From Isoetes taiwanensis (taxonomy: Eukaryota; Streptophyta; Lycopodiopsida; Isoetales; Isoetaceae), in NCBI GenBank assembly GCA_021234155.1, contig JAJEKV010000052.1:4821606-4885605 (forward strand): a stretch of 64,000 bases of DNA, read 5' to 3'. How positions within the stretch are numbered: the first letter of the stretch is position 1; every line of letters begins with the position of its first letter. Positions 10,906 to 21,341 of this stretch are shown one piece after another. The notes beneath the pieces are model-generated. The model was not told where the DNA came from. It was given only the letters and a program-made list of their open reading frames with translations, and did not search any database. Both the position numbers and the translations under genes were made by a program.

Positions 10906-11220
10906 ACCCATATTTCCACAGATGCTCCATCGCTACCCTAATACTTTCCTAGATGTTTCAAACGAACTGCAAGAGGCCGGACATAGCAGATATAGACGGA
11001 AGCTGCATAAACAACACCCATAGACCTCCTTTGGCACCCATATTTCCACAGATGCTCCATCGCTACCCTAATACTGTCCTAGATGTTTCAAACGAACTGC
11101 AAGAGGCTGGACATAGCAGATACAGACAGAAGCTGCATAAACAACACCTATAGACCTCTTTTGGCACCCATATTTTTCACAGATGCTCCATCGCCTCCAT
11201 TGCTATCTGCGTTCATCTCA
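10906..11220. repeat. 127-bp tandem repeat, about 2.4 copies
   Basis: The unit begins CACCCATATTTCCACAGATG and includes ATGTTTCAAACGAACTGCAAG and GCTGCATAAACAACACC. Copies start near 10907, 11035 and 11165, the last partial. The unit occurs once, in divergent form, near 566 in the first copy of the larger duplication. Confidence 0.8.
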
Positions 11221-11345
11221 ACAACAACAGGTAGATTAGGGTTAGTCGTAATCTAAAAATAAAAAACAAATCTTAGCCATCCAATGTTAGGGTCCAATCT
11301 TAGCCCTCCAATTTAGGGCTGGATACAACACCCTATAACATTATT

Positions 11346-11772
11346 ATAAAGGATAAGTGATGGGATGGATAATAGCTTAGAAAAAACTAGCAGTAGCCAT
11401 TGCAACTTGCCCATAGATTTGAGCACATAAATTGCATGTGATAAATCTAACTTTGCAAAAAATGATGCCTACAAGTTTCCAGTCGCAAATTCATTAGTTC
11501 CCCTTCTCTTTTTTTATGATTTCATAGTGAAATTGTATTAATTTGGCAAGAATTGTCAATGTGTTTCTAAAATGCCCATATTTTGTTACATGTTTGCGTT
11601 GACTCAAGGCTCTCATAAAGCATGATGCCTAAGAGTGTAATTCATTAGTTTCCCTTCTCTTTATATTTCCTACTAGTAACCGTAATTAATGGGCATGAAT
11701 TGATAATGGGTTTGTAAAATGTCCACGTTTTCTTACATTTTTTGTCTGTTTAGGTTGGATCATGCCCTCGGG
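11346..11772. repeat. Dispersed repeat R1, copy 1
   Basis: It runs from AAGTGATGGGATGGATAATAG to TTTAGGTTGGATCATGCCCT and matches 27725-28126 at roughly 95% by eye, with one deletion. It contains two internal related blocks, each with TTCATTAGTTYCCCTTCTC and AAAATGYCCA. No coding capacity and no terminal repeats are visible. The shared segment ends abruptly at GGTTGGATCATGCCCTC in both copies. Confidence 0.8.
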
Positions 11773-12188
11773 TTCTTCATGGGCAAGCTATGCTACAGAG
11801 GCGGTTCGCTTCCTGGCTTGGACAGAAAGAAAAATGGAAGGGATGGATTTTTTGCAGGCATGCATGAGCTTATATCTTAAGGCCAGCAAAATTTAATGCA
11901 AATCACATCAATAAAATCATTTCGTACTCCAGAATGTCATGCCACATTTTGTTTCATAATATTATAAAAAAACATCATAAAAAAGGTACATTACCCCTCA
12001 TTATCTGTTGGCCAAACACTACCCAAAAAGAAAGGGGATTATTCATACTATAGACTCTACCTGTTAATTATTTAGCTGGAGCAATCAACCCATGCATCTG
12101 AAAGAACCAAGGAGGAATTGAGATAAACATTGAAATTCTTTGATGCTCCTTGGCCAATCAGACCAAGACCAAAAAATCACGCATTTTT
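11773..12188. other. Unassigned spacer
   Basis: A short open stretch follows GGTTGGATCATGCCCTCGG, but I cannot match it to a family. It ends in the T5 run (12184-12188) that borders the second Helentron-like element. Confidence 0.35.
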
Positions 12189-14483
12189 GGGTTGCCCCTA
12201 AGGGGGCAAGCCCTTGTTGAGGTGGGTTTGTGGCATATGCTAGGTATATGCCAATATATACCCAGAATATGCCAATGACTGCTAAAAACCCATCATAGGC
12301 TGTAAATGCTCGGTTGCCCCTGTTGCTGGAGAGGAACTGTGGAAACCGGGAAACCGGTGCTCGCTCCTTGCTCGAGGCTGCAGCAACCCGACCTTGGAGC
12401 TGGCAGTGTCCGGAAGCTTTGTCTCTCCGGGATGTGTGGAGAGAAACTTGATTAAAGGCATGTTCCCATGGCCATGACCTTACCTAGGGAGAGTTCGTCC
12501 TTCTTTACTTTATTCGCTTTTGCAATTTTCATTTTTATTTGCCGTCTAAGCTCTCCAATGAAGTGATTTGGACGATTGTAGGTGGAGTTTTTGAAGGTTG
12601 TTGAAGATAGTTCTGGACAGCTAAAATCTTAGAATTAGAGGTTAGATCTCCCAGAGCTTGATTTAGATTTTGTTAATTTCTTTTAGACAGGCAAAATCCT
12701 TCGGGTTCAACTGGTGGTAATTTGAAGGCCAAATGCACGTGGTTACATGCAGAACAGGCTATCATGTACCATTTGTTTCATCAATAAAGAGATTTGTTTC
12801 GTCAATAAGGAGGTTAGATGCACATACATGTTATACAGTGCTGTTTGGGCCATAGGTTGTTTTATCTGCAGTGCATGGGCTGTGTCTTATCTTCTTGATT
12901 GTTGCAGTCTATGTTAGAATCCAGCTTCAAGCTTGTTGCGTGTCGAGTGCTAATACCAGGGCTACATGGATTTCATGTTCACCCTTCAGGAGACACGACA
13001 AAGGGATGCGTTTCTACTGGTTAAAACTCAACTTTTAATCTGAGACCTTGGCAGCAGGTTTCTGTATTGTTGGAAGAGTTTAAGACCAGTAGCTGTTGCT
13101 TCCAACTTTGACATTTGCAAGAACTTCTGTGTAATTAAGATCCTATTGCTTAGAATAACCCTTAGCAACAAGTCTTGCTTTATGCTTTGACTCTGTTCCA
13201 AGAGAATAAAATTTGGCAAAATAAACCTGCTGGCACCTATGACATTTCTTCCTTGAGGTTAGTGTCCTGCTTCATTAGTATGGCATATTCCTCTGCCACT
13301 TACTTTTGCACAGTCTGGTCCTTGACTGCCTGTTCATAAATGCGAGGGTGGCACAATCTCAAGTGCAAGAGACTGGAGGTAAGGTTGCCCTCCTTTCAGA
13401 CCTCCTATGGAATAGGTATTTGCATTTGAGCTGAGTAGTCGTTTGCGTTGATTCCACTAGTGCAGGTCTCTCCATACCAGATCACCTTTTTAGCTTGCAG
13501 ATCTTGTTGCTAAACCATCTGGCTGCTTCACATGGTCTTCATTGTTTAAATTTTCCTCCAGAAAAGCAGTTTGAAAGTCCGTGTAAAAAACACTTCGTCC
13601 GTTATGCAAAGTACAGTGCAAAGTAGCTGCATGCAAAGATCACATCATAGTCTGTCCCATGCAACTGAAACATCATGCTTTGCTTGTTCTGCATAACCAC
13701 TAGCCTTATTTTCCTTAAGGAAGGGAACCAGATCTGGAATGCCATCTTATCATATGTGGTGGCAACTTATCAAAGCAGATCACTCTTGATTCTCATGGAT
13801 TTGTGTTTCAAATTGTGTGAGCATCAGCCAATGCTCTAAGCTTGGGCATAATCTCCTGAGATATTCTCTATGAGTCCCTCTTTTAGAAAAACTATGACAA
13901 ACAGCAGTTGTGGAACTGCTAGCAGGCATGTTCAAAAGCTCATCTGCATCAATTTGTGTCAGCCCCAGAAACTAACGTAAATCATACCCGTGTCAACACC
14001 AGCATCAGGATTATTATAAAAGCCATGCTTTCTTGAGCGATACTCTTAGCATTTACCACCAATCTAAATCATACACCATGCTAACATTAGGCTCAGGTTT
14101 TTGTAGAAACCGCCTTCCAACAATGCGCTTGAGCTATATTTTCGGCATTACTTTTCTTTATTATCTAGTGAGGATCACTATTCATCTTGTATCTAACATT
14201 TAGGCAGACAACATGATTAACTGCATTAGGAGTTATACAATATTTGTATTATAAGGCACAATATTTGTATTATAAGACGTTCTAGGGGAAGTCCTGAAAC
14301 ATGTGATGGCATTGAAATGCTGGCTTTTCAACCGAGTACGATGTCTCAAGATCTTTACATTGGAACACGGGTTCCACGACCATATTACCCTTTCCTCTAT
14401 TTTCCAGTTTGTACCATGCACTATTCTCATGGCTTTTTTTAATAAATGTTGTGATGCATGTGATTTGTCTTTTCATTTTGCAG

Positions 14484-14620
14484 GGGACTACCTGGTGATC
14501 TTCATCTATTTCTAGACATCAAAGATCTTGTAGGCATAAAGAGGGATGGAATAATTATGTTTTTTACTTTCTCTGTGTTGATGCAATTGTGGGAACTGTC
14601 ATTATGGTTTTCCTTTGAAT
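14484..14620 (+). pseudogene. DnaJ/Hsp40 C-terminal substrate-binding domain exon fragment
   Basis: After an intron-like T-rich tract ending in TTTTGCAG (14483), the sequence encodes GLPGDLHLFLDIKDL, GIKRDGI, FFTFSV and, after a frame change, VDAIVGTVIMV. The order and spacing match the C-terminal domain of plant plastid or mitochondrial DnaJ co-chaperones, for example GPPGDLYVYLDVxxxxGIxRDGxxL...VSYxDAILGTxVxV. The J domain and the zinc-finger region are absent. A frameshift shows it is not functional. It is cargo of the element at 12189-16283. Confidence 0.65.
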
Positions 14621-15018
14621 TTTTTAGAGTATATTCACTTGATTGTGAGCTTTCTGTTTTTGTTGAAATACGGATTGGCATAGACATGTTGTCTAGCTAA
14701 TCTGTGCCAGGTGAGAACTGCGGAAGGTACAAAGGATCTCCCCAAGGGCCAACCTAGAGATTCGTTAAGACTCAACAGATTCTTGATAGACCATCTATAT
14801 GAGGAGACCAGATTTTTGTAGCATTTAGGAATATCCTCTAATATAATTATTTGCATGCATGCTTAGATAAAATATTGCCAGTGTCATAGCTGGTGAATGT
14901 CATGAATGTGACCAGGCGATTAACTGATAAGAAATCTTTATATTCTTTCAGAATTTATGCTGCAAAGTATAGTTATGTTTGTCATTTAGTCTTATGTTAT
15001 TTTTGCTCAAGCATAGTG

Positions 15019-15066
15019 GAATAGAGGAAGAGGGAGAGGGAGAGGCAGAGGGAGAGGGAGAGGGAT
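15019..15066. repeat. Purine-rich simple repeat (GAGGGA)n
   Basis: Repeats of GAGGGA/GAGGCA on the plus strand over about 48 bp. It is a possible triplex-forming tract of no known role. Confidence 0.7.
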
Positions 15067-16288
15067 TATGAAGAAGTTGGCAGAGCTTCAGCATCCCAAA
15101 ATGGGCACATCAACTAAACCTTCTATTGGATTCGCTGGGAAAAGGATTGGATAAGAGTGGGTTCAAGCAATTTCTTCATACTTACGTCATAATTTATGAC
15201 TTTTGCTGAGATAAATCAAATGAAAGCGATGTCTTGAGGCTGTATAAAGGATGATCGTTTCTATACAAAAGAACATATATGTGTAATCCCTTGACTGGTT
15301 CATCACGAACAGCAACAGACTTTCTAATGGCTGGTAGGTTCGCCCATGTACCTTATGCATGACTTGCTGAAGCATATATGTATACATCTTTTCTAAGGAA
15401 TTTCATAATACTTAGTTTTTGTGTATTGTACTAAATGTCTACTTTATCAAAACTATTACAGATTCTATGTGGATGATGTTCTTGTTAAGATTTTGAAAAC
15501 AACAAGGTGATTAGGGTGCATTATGGCATAAATCGGCCTATGGGGATCCACTCTAGCCTTTGGAATGTTGATGATTGAGCCACTAGGGATGATTTGGAAA
15601 AAAAAATAATGGTTTATGCCAGCGGTTTCATGCATATTTATCAAGATTTTAATTTGTCCTGCAACTTTAAAGATAATGTTGGCAACATTTGTGATCATGT
15701 TTATACATTAGACCACTTTGTGAAATAATAGACCTTGTTATGATTTAGCAGCCATCTAGTGTATGCCACAATCCAGAATCCTACTCTTCGAGAACCTCAA
15801 ACTTTTTTGCTTGGCAAAATTGAGTTGGTTCTACGTTTGGTTTCTCACTACTAAATAACTTCCCAGTGGGATGCCATTATCTTCCTTTGTGAAGAAATGT
15901 GATCGGCATAACATATGATTTAGTATGGTCTTTGTATTCGTACACAAAAAATGTATTTTGATGATGGTAGAAATTACGTTTCTTGACACGGAAGGTTTTG
16001 GTTATTTTCATCTGTGGTTTTCGTGTTGGGGTGTTTGGGTTCGAGAACACGTGGCAAACATAGCACAATCACTTTTTGTGTTCCCTATGTGATGGCAATG
16101 ACTCCAGAGCATGATGATCAGCCTGCCTCTGTTTTTTCCAGTGCACAGGTCTAGATTCGGCACCAAGTTGCACCATAGCCTTTTCTTGTCACTCTGGCAT
16201 TCTAGCATATGCAAGGTAGAGGGCACAGATCATGCCCAAAACCCTCCAGCCATGGAGGGCAACCCTCTGTGCGCAGCACCTTGTTTTT

Positions 16289-16883
16289 AATGTGTGGTAC
16301 TTTGGGGTTGATAAAACTGGCCGAAAAGCATCAAAGAATTTAAGGTTTGCTTCATCAAGTAAAGGCCATAGCTAACTCCGAAATCACGCCTGTGATTCAA
16401 ACAAATATTTGGAAGTTCACAAAAATCAAAACATGTAAAACTCTCAAAATAAACAACACTCTTACTTATTTCTTGAGAACTTGCTGGATTGATTTTCCTC
16501 AAGCATCAAATATCTTTAGGCACAAAAAGAACTCTGATACTGATGAATAAGTGAACTAAATGCATTACAGTCAGTTTGGTAGGAATTTAAATTGGATTAC
16601 ATAATCTAAATTTGGAAATCACTAACTACTTTTGGCATTTATTATATTATTCTTGACAATAATTACGGTTCACGCAACAGTTTAGCGCCAGCCTCACACC
16701 ACAAAAGACGAAGAACAAGGGGGACACGCCAAGTGATCTGTTACAATGTGCTTTTACCCCTCCAAACAAATATACTATACCTTTATAAACATCTTGAAAT
16801 CCTCCAGCAACACAATTGCCACAGAACAGAGATGAAGCATCAAGTGGATTTGAGATCTATAATGGCTTATAAACTATTAGATT
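16289..16883. other. Unassigned spacer
   Basis: AT-rich sequence downstream of the second Helentron-like element. There are only short open frames and no recognised family. Confidence 0.35.
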
Positions 16884-18445
16884 TGAAAGTACTTTTCCTG
16901 CATTGCTACCATCAATATTATCTGGATTTTCAAGTGGAGTGGAGACTTCCCACAGCCAAACCTCAACACCTGAAAAAGCCATTCTTGCTTGAGGATGGTC
17001 CATGAAACTATTAGCATTATACTTGGTCTATATGTCCAAATGCTTTCTTGTCGTGGGATAATTATGTAAGTGCCCAGATCTGATTTTTCTGGAACATGTC
17101 TAACTCATCATTTGCAACTTGGTAGTTCCTTTGCATAACTATTCAAACTTTATGCCATTAAACCCATGTTGGCAAATCTGTAATATTTCTTGCAAGTTTG
17201 TAAAGCATCAGTTTCTTCCTTGTGCTTGGTATCTGACTCAATGAATTTCAAAGTTTTATTTATATGTCCTTGAGTTAGCTTTCTTATTCTCTCATCCCTC
17301 ATTATGCGCTTTATCCATGTTCTACTGGTCTTGTTGTCAATTGGGACTTATTAGAGATGAGAGCCACAGCCTTCAACATTGTCCCGCATTCTCACATATA
17401 TGGGCACCATATGATGGGTTCATTTAACCAACTCCTACATATGGTGATCCACACACCTACAATCGGCATACTGCCATCTTACATCCTGGAGATAATGGAC
17501 ATGAGGGTTCAATTGTCTCCTTGATCATTATATTGACAGGAACAATGTACAAATGTGTAGTTCATTAGCGGATCTATTTTTGCTAAGGCAGATTGAAAGT
17601 TCTTCTGCTAAAAGTACTTTTTCTGCAGGGCTGCCGTCAATATTATCCGGACTTTCAAGTAGAGTGGAGACTTTATAGTCAATCCTTTGGCAACTTGAAA
17701 AAGCCATCCTTGCTTGACGATGGTCCATGAAATCATTAGCGTTATACTTGGTCGTGTGTATGTCCAACGGCGTTTTGAAACATGTCGAACTTATCATTTG
17801 TAGCTTGGCAATTCATTTGCATGTTCAAACTTTGAGCCATTCAAACCATCTTGGCTAGCCTGCAATATTTCAGTGTTTCTTGCAAGTTTTTAAGGCATCG
17901 GCTTCTTCCTTGTGCCTACTTGACTCAATGAATTTGTAAGTTTTATTTACTTTTTGTTGTTGTACATATGTCTTTGAGTTAGCTTTGCTCTCTTTTTCTC
18001 TCATTCCTCATTATTATGCTTTATCTATGTTCTACTCCTTGAGTTAGCTTTGCTCTCTTTTTCTCTCATTCCTCATTATTATGCTTCATCTATGTTCTAC
18101 CGTAAGTCTTGCTGCTAGTTGAGATGTATTGAAGATGAGGACGACACCCTTCAAATTGCCCCACATTTTTACATAGGGCACGATATGACGGGTTGGTTGC
18201 ACCTAGCCCACTATTGAATGTGATGATGCACATAATTGCATTGGGCACATTAGCATATTACATCTAGGAGATAATAGACCTAAGGGCTCAATTGCGTCCT
18301 CGATCATTACATTGACAAGAACAGGGGCAAATGTGCAGTTCATCGGCAGACCTATTATTGCTAAGGGAAATTGAAAGTTCGTCTAACTGAAGTACTTTTC
18401 CTGCATAGCTGCCATCAATATTCTGAATTTTCATAAGTGGGTGTG
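16884..18445. repeat. Triplicated unit of about 0.72-0.79 kb
   Basis: Related blocks with AAAGTACTTTTYCTGC, CCATCAATATTATCYGGA, GATGGTCCATGAAA and TTGCAAGTTT begin near 16884, 17604 and 18390 (third copy partial). On the minus strand, copies 1 and 2 both encode FMDHxQARMAFS and STxLExPDNIDGS, a shared peptide with conservative changes. This suggests the unit descends from a coding exon of a gene I do not recognise. Copy 2 also holds a 65-bp internal duplication (about 17971-18100, TTGAGTTAGCTTTGCTCTC). Confidence 0.65.
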
Positions 18446-18605
18446 AGTTCCTGCTGATTCACGAATATTCTTATCCAGAATGAAAATTTGCCTCCAAAAA
18501 ACCGCGAGAATCGAGTCTCTTACCTTACCTAGTGGAAACAGGAAGGAGTCAGGCAATACTTCAATGTTTTTTAATAGAAAAATAGCACAAGATAGCTGCA
18601 AAACA

Positions 18606-18975
18606 GAGATTTCTTTTGCATAATGAAGATTTCATAATGATGATTATAATGGTGTTATAATTTTGCCTTCAAGTGCACTTATAATTTTGATTATGATGAT
18701 GATTTCAGCACTTGAAATTTTGAAAATTATAAAAAAAATCAATTACCATTATTTACCATTATGAAATCATTGTGATTATTATAAATCATTGGAAGAATCA
18801 CAATGGTAAATAATGAAATCAGCAAATAAATCATTGTGATTATTATAAATCAATTACCATTATTTACCATTATGAAATCAGCACTTGAAGGCAAAAGAAA
18901 ATCTCTGATTATAATGGTGTTATAATGGTGTTATAATTTTGCTGATTTCATAATGGTGTTATAATTTACAGCAAA
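18606..18975. repeat. AT-rich foldback cluster
   Basis: Several interleaved direct and inverted copies of ATAATGGTGTTATAATTTTGC, ATCATTGTGATTATTATAAATC and ATTACCATTATTTACCATTATG are present. An outer pair CAGAGATTTCTTTTGC (about 18603) / GCAAAAGAAAATCTCTG (about 18890) frames most of it. It could form a large hairpin, like a decayed or self-nested MITE. It has no coding capacity. Confidence 0.55.
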
Positions 18976-19700
18976 ATCATCTACAGTTCATAGTGGGGCA
19001 TTCACTCACCTTGATGGCCTTATGTCTGCAAGAAATGCAAGTGGAGGAGCACGAACCAGACTTCAATAGGTGCTGGTAAGCCTGTAACAAGCAATGAGAA
19101 TGACTTTAGAACAGAGAAAATGTAATGGGGGAGTGTTTTACAGAGACTCACTACTAGAGCAGACTACAAAAACGAAAAAGAAAGCAACAGTAAAAGGCAA
19201 AATGGAGCTAAATAGAAGCTTGCAGGGATAAATCCGGCATGAATCCAATGATAAAATGAAAGCAGCATGCTCACCATATTTCGTAGACTGCTACCGATGA
19301 AGGAGGCTCGTTCAAAACGACCTGCAATCATGAAGAATAAGATAAAAAAACTTACAGAGGTATTTCCGGCACCAAAAATGCTGTATTTTTAGGTTTCGAG
19401 GACTAAAAACAAAAACTGATCTGTCATTAAGCTATATCCTAGAAGCCCCCAGATCAAGAATGGTTAAAAAGATCCTAAACCTGCACATTAGACGCCATAG
19501 CACAATCTCAGGGTCAACCAGAAAATAGCTTAGAATAAGCGTCTGGCACGTCGCCTCCTGTGAATGTCAAAAGAAAGAAAAGAAAAACCAACCCTAAATC
19601 AATATTTTTTTTTTTTTTGCCAACTCGAATCTTGAACGTGCATAGGGAACTTCCAATTCGCATGTTCGCATGTTCCCATGTTCGCATGTTCGCCTATTTA
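18976..19700. other. Upstream region of the small secreted-protein gene
   Basis: No family recognised. It includes a run of about 13 T at 19605-19617 and a short GTTCGCATGTTC repeat at 19666-19692, just before the TATA box. Confidence 0.35.
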
Positions 19701-19712
19701 ACTCCCCTCCCA

Positions 19713-19722
19713 TATATAAACA
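19713..19722 (+). promoter_or_regulatory. TATA box
   Basis: CATATATAAAC lies about 40 bp upstream of the ATG at 19752. That distance puts a plausible transcription start near 19740 and a very short leader, which supports the internal ATG over the earlier one at 19560. Confidence 0.5.
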
Positions 19723-19751
19723 TGCAACGCGTATCTCATCTATCATCAATT

Positions 19752-20264
19752 ATGGCCCGAGTTAAGTCCATGTTGTGCCTTGCGTTTTATTCCTTGTTTT
19801 TCCTCATTCTCCACACAATGGTTCGTGGTCAATATGTCACAACATTTGGAAGAATCACACTAAAAACTGATCAAGCCCTTCCACAGGATAAATGGTTGTT
19901 CACGACAAAGGATAATTTTGTTGGATACTTGTACATTAACAATGATACAGAATGCTCTTTTGATATCCTTAACAATAGCACCCAGAGTTTGGTATTTAAT
20001 CAAGGGCAACTTCAAATGTTGAGCTATTGTGAACTGGTAGTGGATGACACTACCAGCTATTTGGATCTGCTAAGTGATCTTGGACAATTCACTTCAATCT
20101 TAAAGCTGACTAAATATCAAGACTCTCATAGAACTACGCTGTTCTTATCCGCAGATAGCAGTGGGAAGCCTTATGTGGATAATAGCAGTGCAAGGAGAAA
20201 AGTGCTAGGGAGTATGTTCCAATTGTTGTTGTTGGGTGTGATTGGGAAGATGTTAGTTGGATGA
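19752..20264 (+). CDS. Small secreted, possibly GPI-anchored protein
   Basis: A 170-codon ORF with no breaks. The frame is open upstream to 19560, but the TATA box at 19713 and a clean signal peptide starting at MARVKSMLCLAF favour the ATG at 19752. The hydrophobic core LAFYSLFFLILHTMV is followed by RG|Q, a plausible cleavage site. The mature part has two cysteines and several Asn-X-Ser/Thr sites (NDT, NST, NSS). It ends in NSSARRK and a hydrophobic tail LGSMFQLLLLGVIGKMLVG. That layout fits a GPI-attachment signal, or alternatively a C-terminal membrane anchor. I do not recognise the family, so cell-surface location is inferred from the two hydrophobic ends. There are no introns. The last part of the coding sequence is repeated downstream (20361-20430). 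It is the best candidate for an intact non-transposon gene here. Confidence 0.55.
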   Translation: MARVKSMLCLAFYSLFFLILHTMVRGQYVTTFGRITLKTDQALPQDKWLFTTKDNFVGYLYINNDTECSFDILNNSTQSLVFNQGQLQMLSYCELVVDDTTSYLDLLSDLGQFTSILKLTKYQDSHRTTLFLSADSSGKPYVDNSSARRKVLGSMFQLLLLGVIGKMLVG

Positions 20265-20500
20265 TTGTGGATTTGCTCTGCCAATGTGGCATGACATGAA
20301 AATACTGCTGTCCATCCATCCGTTTGTCTGTCTTGCATTGTGTTTTTTTTTTGGACAAGATGTTCCAATTGTTGTTATTGAGTGCGATTGGAAAGATGTT
20401 AGTTGGATGATTGTGGATTTGCTCTATTTGTATGGTCTTGCATTGTATTATGTTTTCTTTTGGACAATATCCATTGATGTTAATTTGACCAATTTCATTG
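20213..20500 (+). repeat. Tandem duplication of the gene's 3' end
   Basis: The segment starting TGTTCCAATTGTTGTTG at 20214, which covers the last codons and 3' sequence of the ORF, recurs at 20361 with about 90% identity (GATGTTAGTTGGATGATTGTGG, TTGCATTGT, TTTTGGACAA). The period is 147 bp. The second copy is out of coding context. Confidence 0.7.
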
Positions 20501-20908
20501 TCTCTACAACATAATTATGTTTGTTTTCTCTGCTTATTCATGTTAAATGGGGTTAAATGACCATAGTCAAAGGCATTAACTCGTGCAATTTTTTAACAAG
20601 GTAGAAAAGAACTGTAGATTACCCCTCTGTTATCATGATTTGCTTTAGCATTTACATTTTATAAATTGCCCCTTGTTAAGGGACAATTCATTAAGGAGAG
20701 GGTTTGGGCATCTTAAGGCATATTCTATGCACGTCTAATAATCCCTTCTTCTTTTTTTTGATTGAAGGCTATCTATATTAAAGTATTAGTTAAATATACA
20801 AAATAACTTTTTTCAAGGGAAGTATAACCCTGGAAAAGGATCTAGTTTGTGCTGATTATAGGATAACAGAGTTTAAAAAGATTTAAAAAGATTTGGACCG
20901 CGAATAAA

Positions 20909-21235
20909 CTAGTGAACTAATCTGAGGTTCTGATTAGTGCATTTTCTTGCCTTCCTTTTGAATACTGTGTGGAAGGTGCAGTAAATGCACATGCAGGCAT
21001 CTGCCTTAGCCATATTGTATCTGCCTTTTGCATCTTTGGCAACGCTCAGCAGCTCCCTTCGGATATCCAAATTCTGGTCACAGCAGCAACCACAAGTGCA
21101 ATTGTTATCTCCATGCTCAGAGGTGTCGACAGCTCCAAAGAATTTTATCCACTCCTTGTTAGCTCTGTTTTTCTTCCATTTGAGCTTCCTAGTCATCAGA
21201 AATAGAGTACCTGCAACAAAACCCGGATCACCCAT
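20909..21235 (-). CDS. LINE-A third ORF, cysteine-rich protein
   Basis: About 108 codons with a basic N-terminus (RKLKWKKNRANKEW), then EHGDNNCTCGCCC, a middle AKDAKGRYN, and CMCIYCTF near the C-terminus. The same ORF stands in the same place, downstream of ORF2, in the related LINE at 44873. There EHGDNCQCNCAC, AKDKKDRFN and CKCPYCLF keep the cysteine spacing and the surrounding residues. The clustered cysteines suggest metal or nucleic-acid binding. I know of no named family for it. Conservation in two diverged copies implies that it was under selection in the LINE lineage. Confidence 0.6.
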   Translation of the reverse strand: MGDPGFVAGTLFLMTRKLKWKKNRANKEWIKFFGAVDTSEHGDNNCTCGCCCDQNLDIRRELLSVAKDAKGRYNMAKADACMCIYCTFHTVFKRKARKCTNQNLRLVH

Positions 21236-21341
21236 TAATACTTAGGATCCAATTGATATCATACAATACCTGCTTAATGATTCCTTTTGGGGAAATAATT
21301 TCATAATTAAATATGAAGGCATTCCTTCCTTTCCAAATTCT

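Larger units (their letters stand above)
843..11318. repeat. Tandem duplication unit, copy 2 (split by insertions)
   Basis: The purine-rich block (843-1026), the GAAGTTCAAAAGGTG segment (2060-2086), its continuation GTTGCTAGAAGGG (10086 on), the CACCCATATTTCCACAG segment (from about 10906) and the closing TTAGCCATCCAATGTTAGGG segment (to 11318) follow the order of copy 1. Two insertions separate them: 1035-2051 and 2087-10079. The 127-bp expansion at 10906-11220 is a third change. The unit thus grew from about 0.6 kb to 10.5 kb. Confidence 0.7.
12189..16283 (+). mobile_element. Helentron-like gene-capturing element, copy 2 (about 4.1 kb)
   Basis: The left end is GGGTTGCCCCTAAGG, closing as a hairpin with GGGCAAGCCC. 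The right end has CCCTCCAGCCATGGAGGG and GGAGGGCAACCCTC hairpins followed by TGTGCGCAGCACCTTG. T5 flanks it on both sides (12184-12188, 16284-16288). Left-end similarity to the element at 2087 covers about 145 bp, including ATGCCAATGACTGCTAAAAAC and TGTAAATGCTCGGT. The right end matches over about 45 bp. The interiors are unrelated, and no replicase ORF is present. A DnaJ-like exon is among the cargo. Most of the interior is AT-rich with no recognisable gene. Confidence 0.6.
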
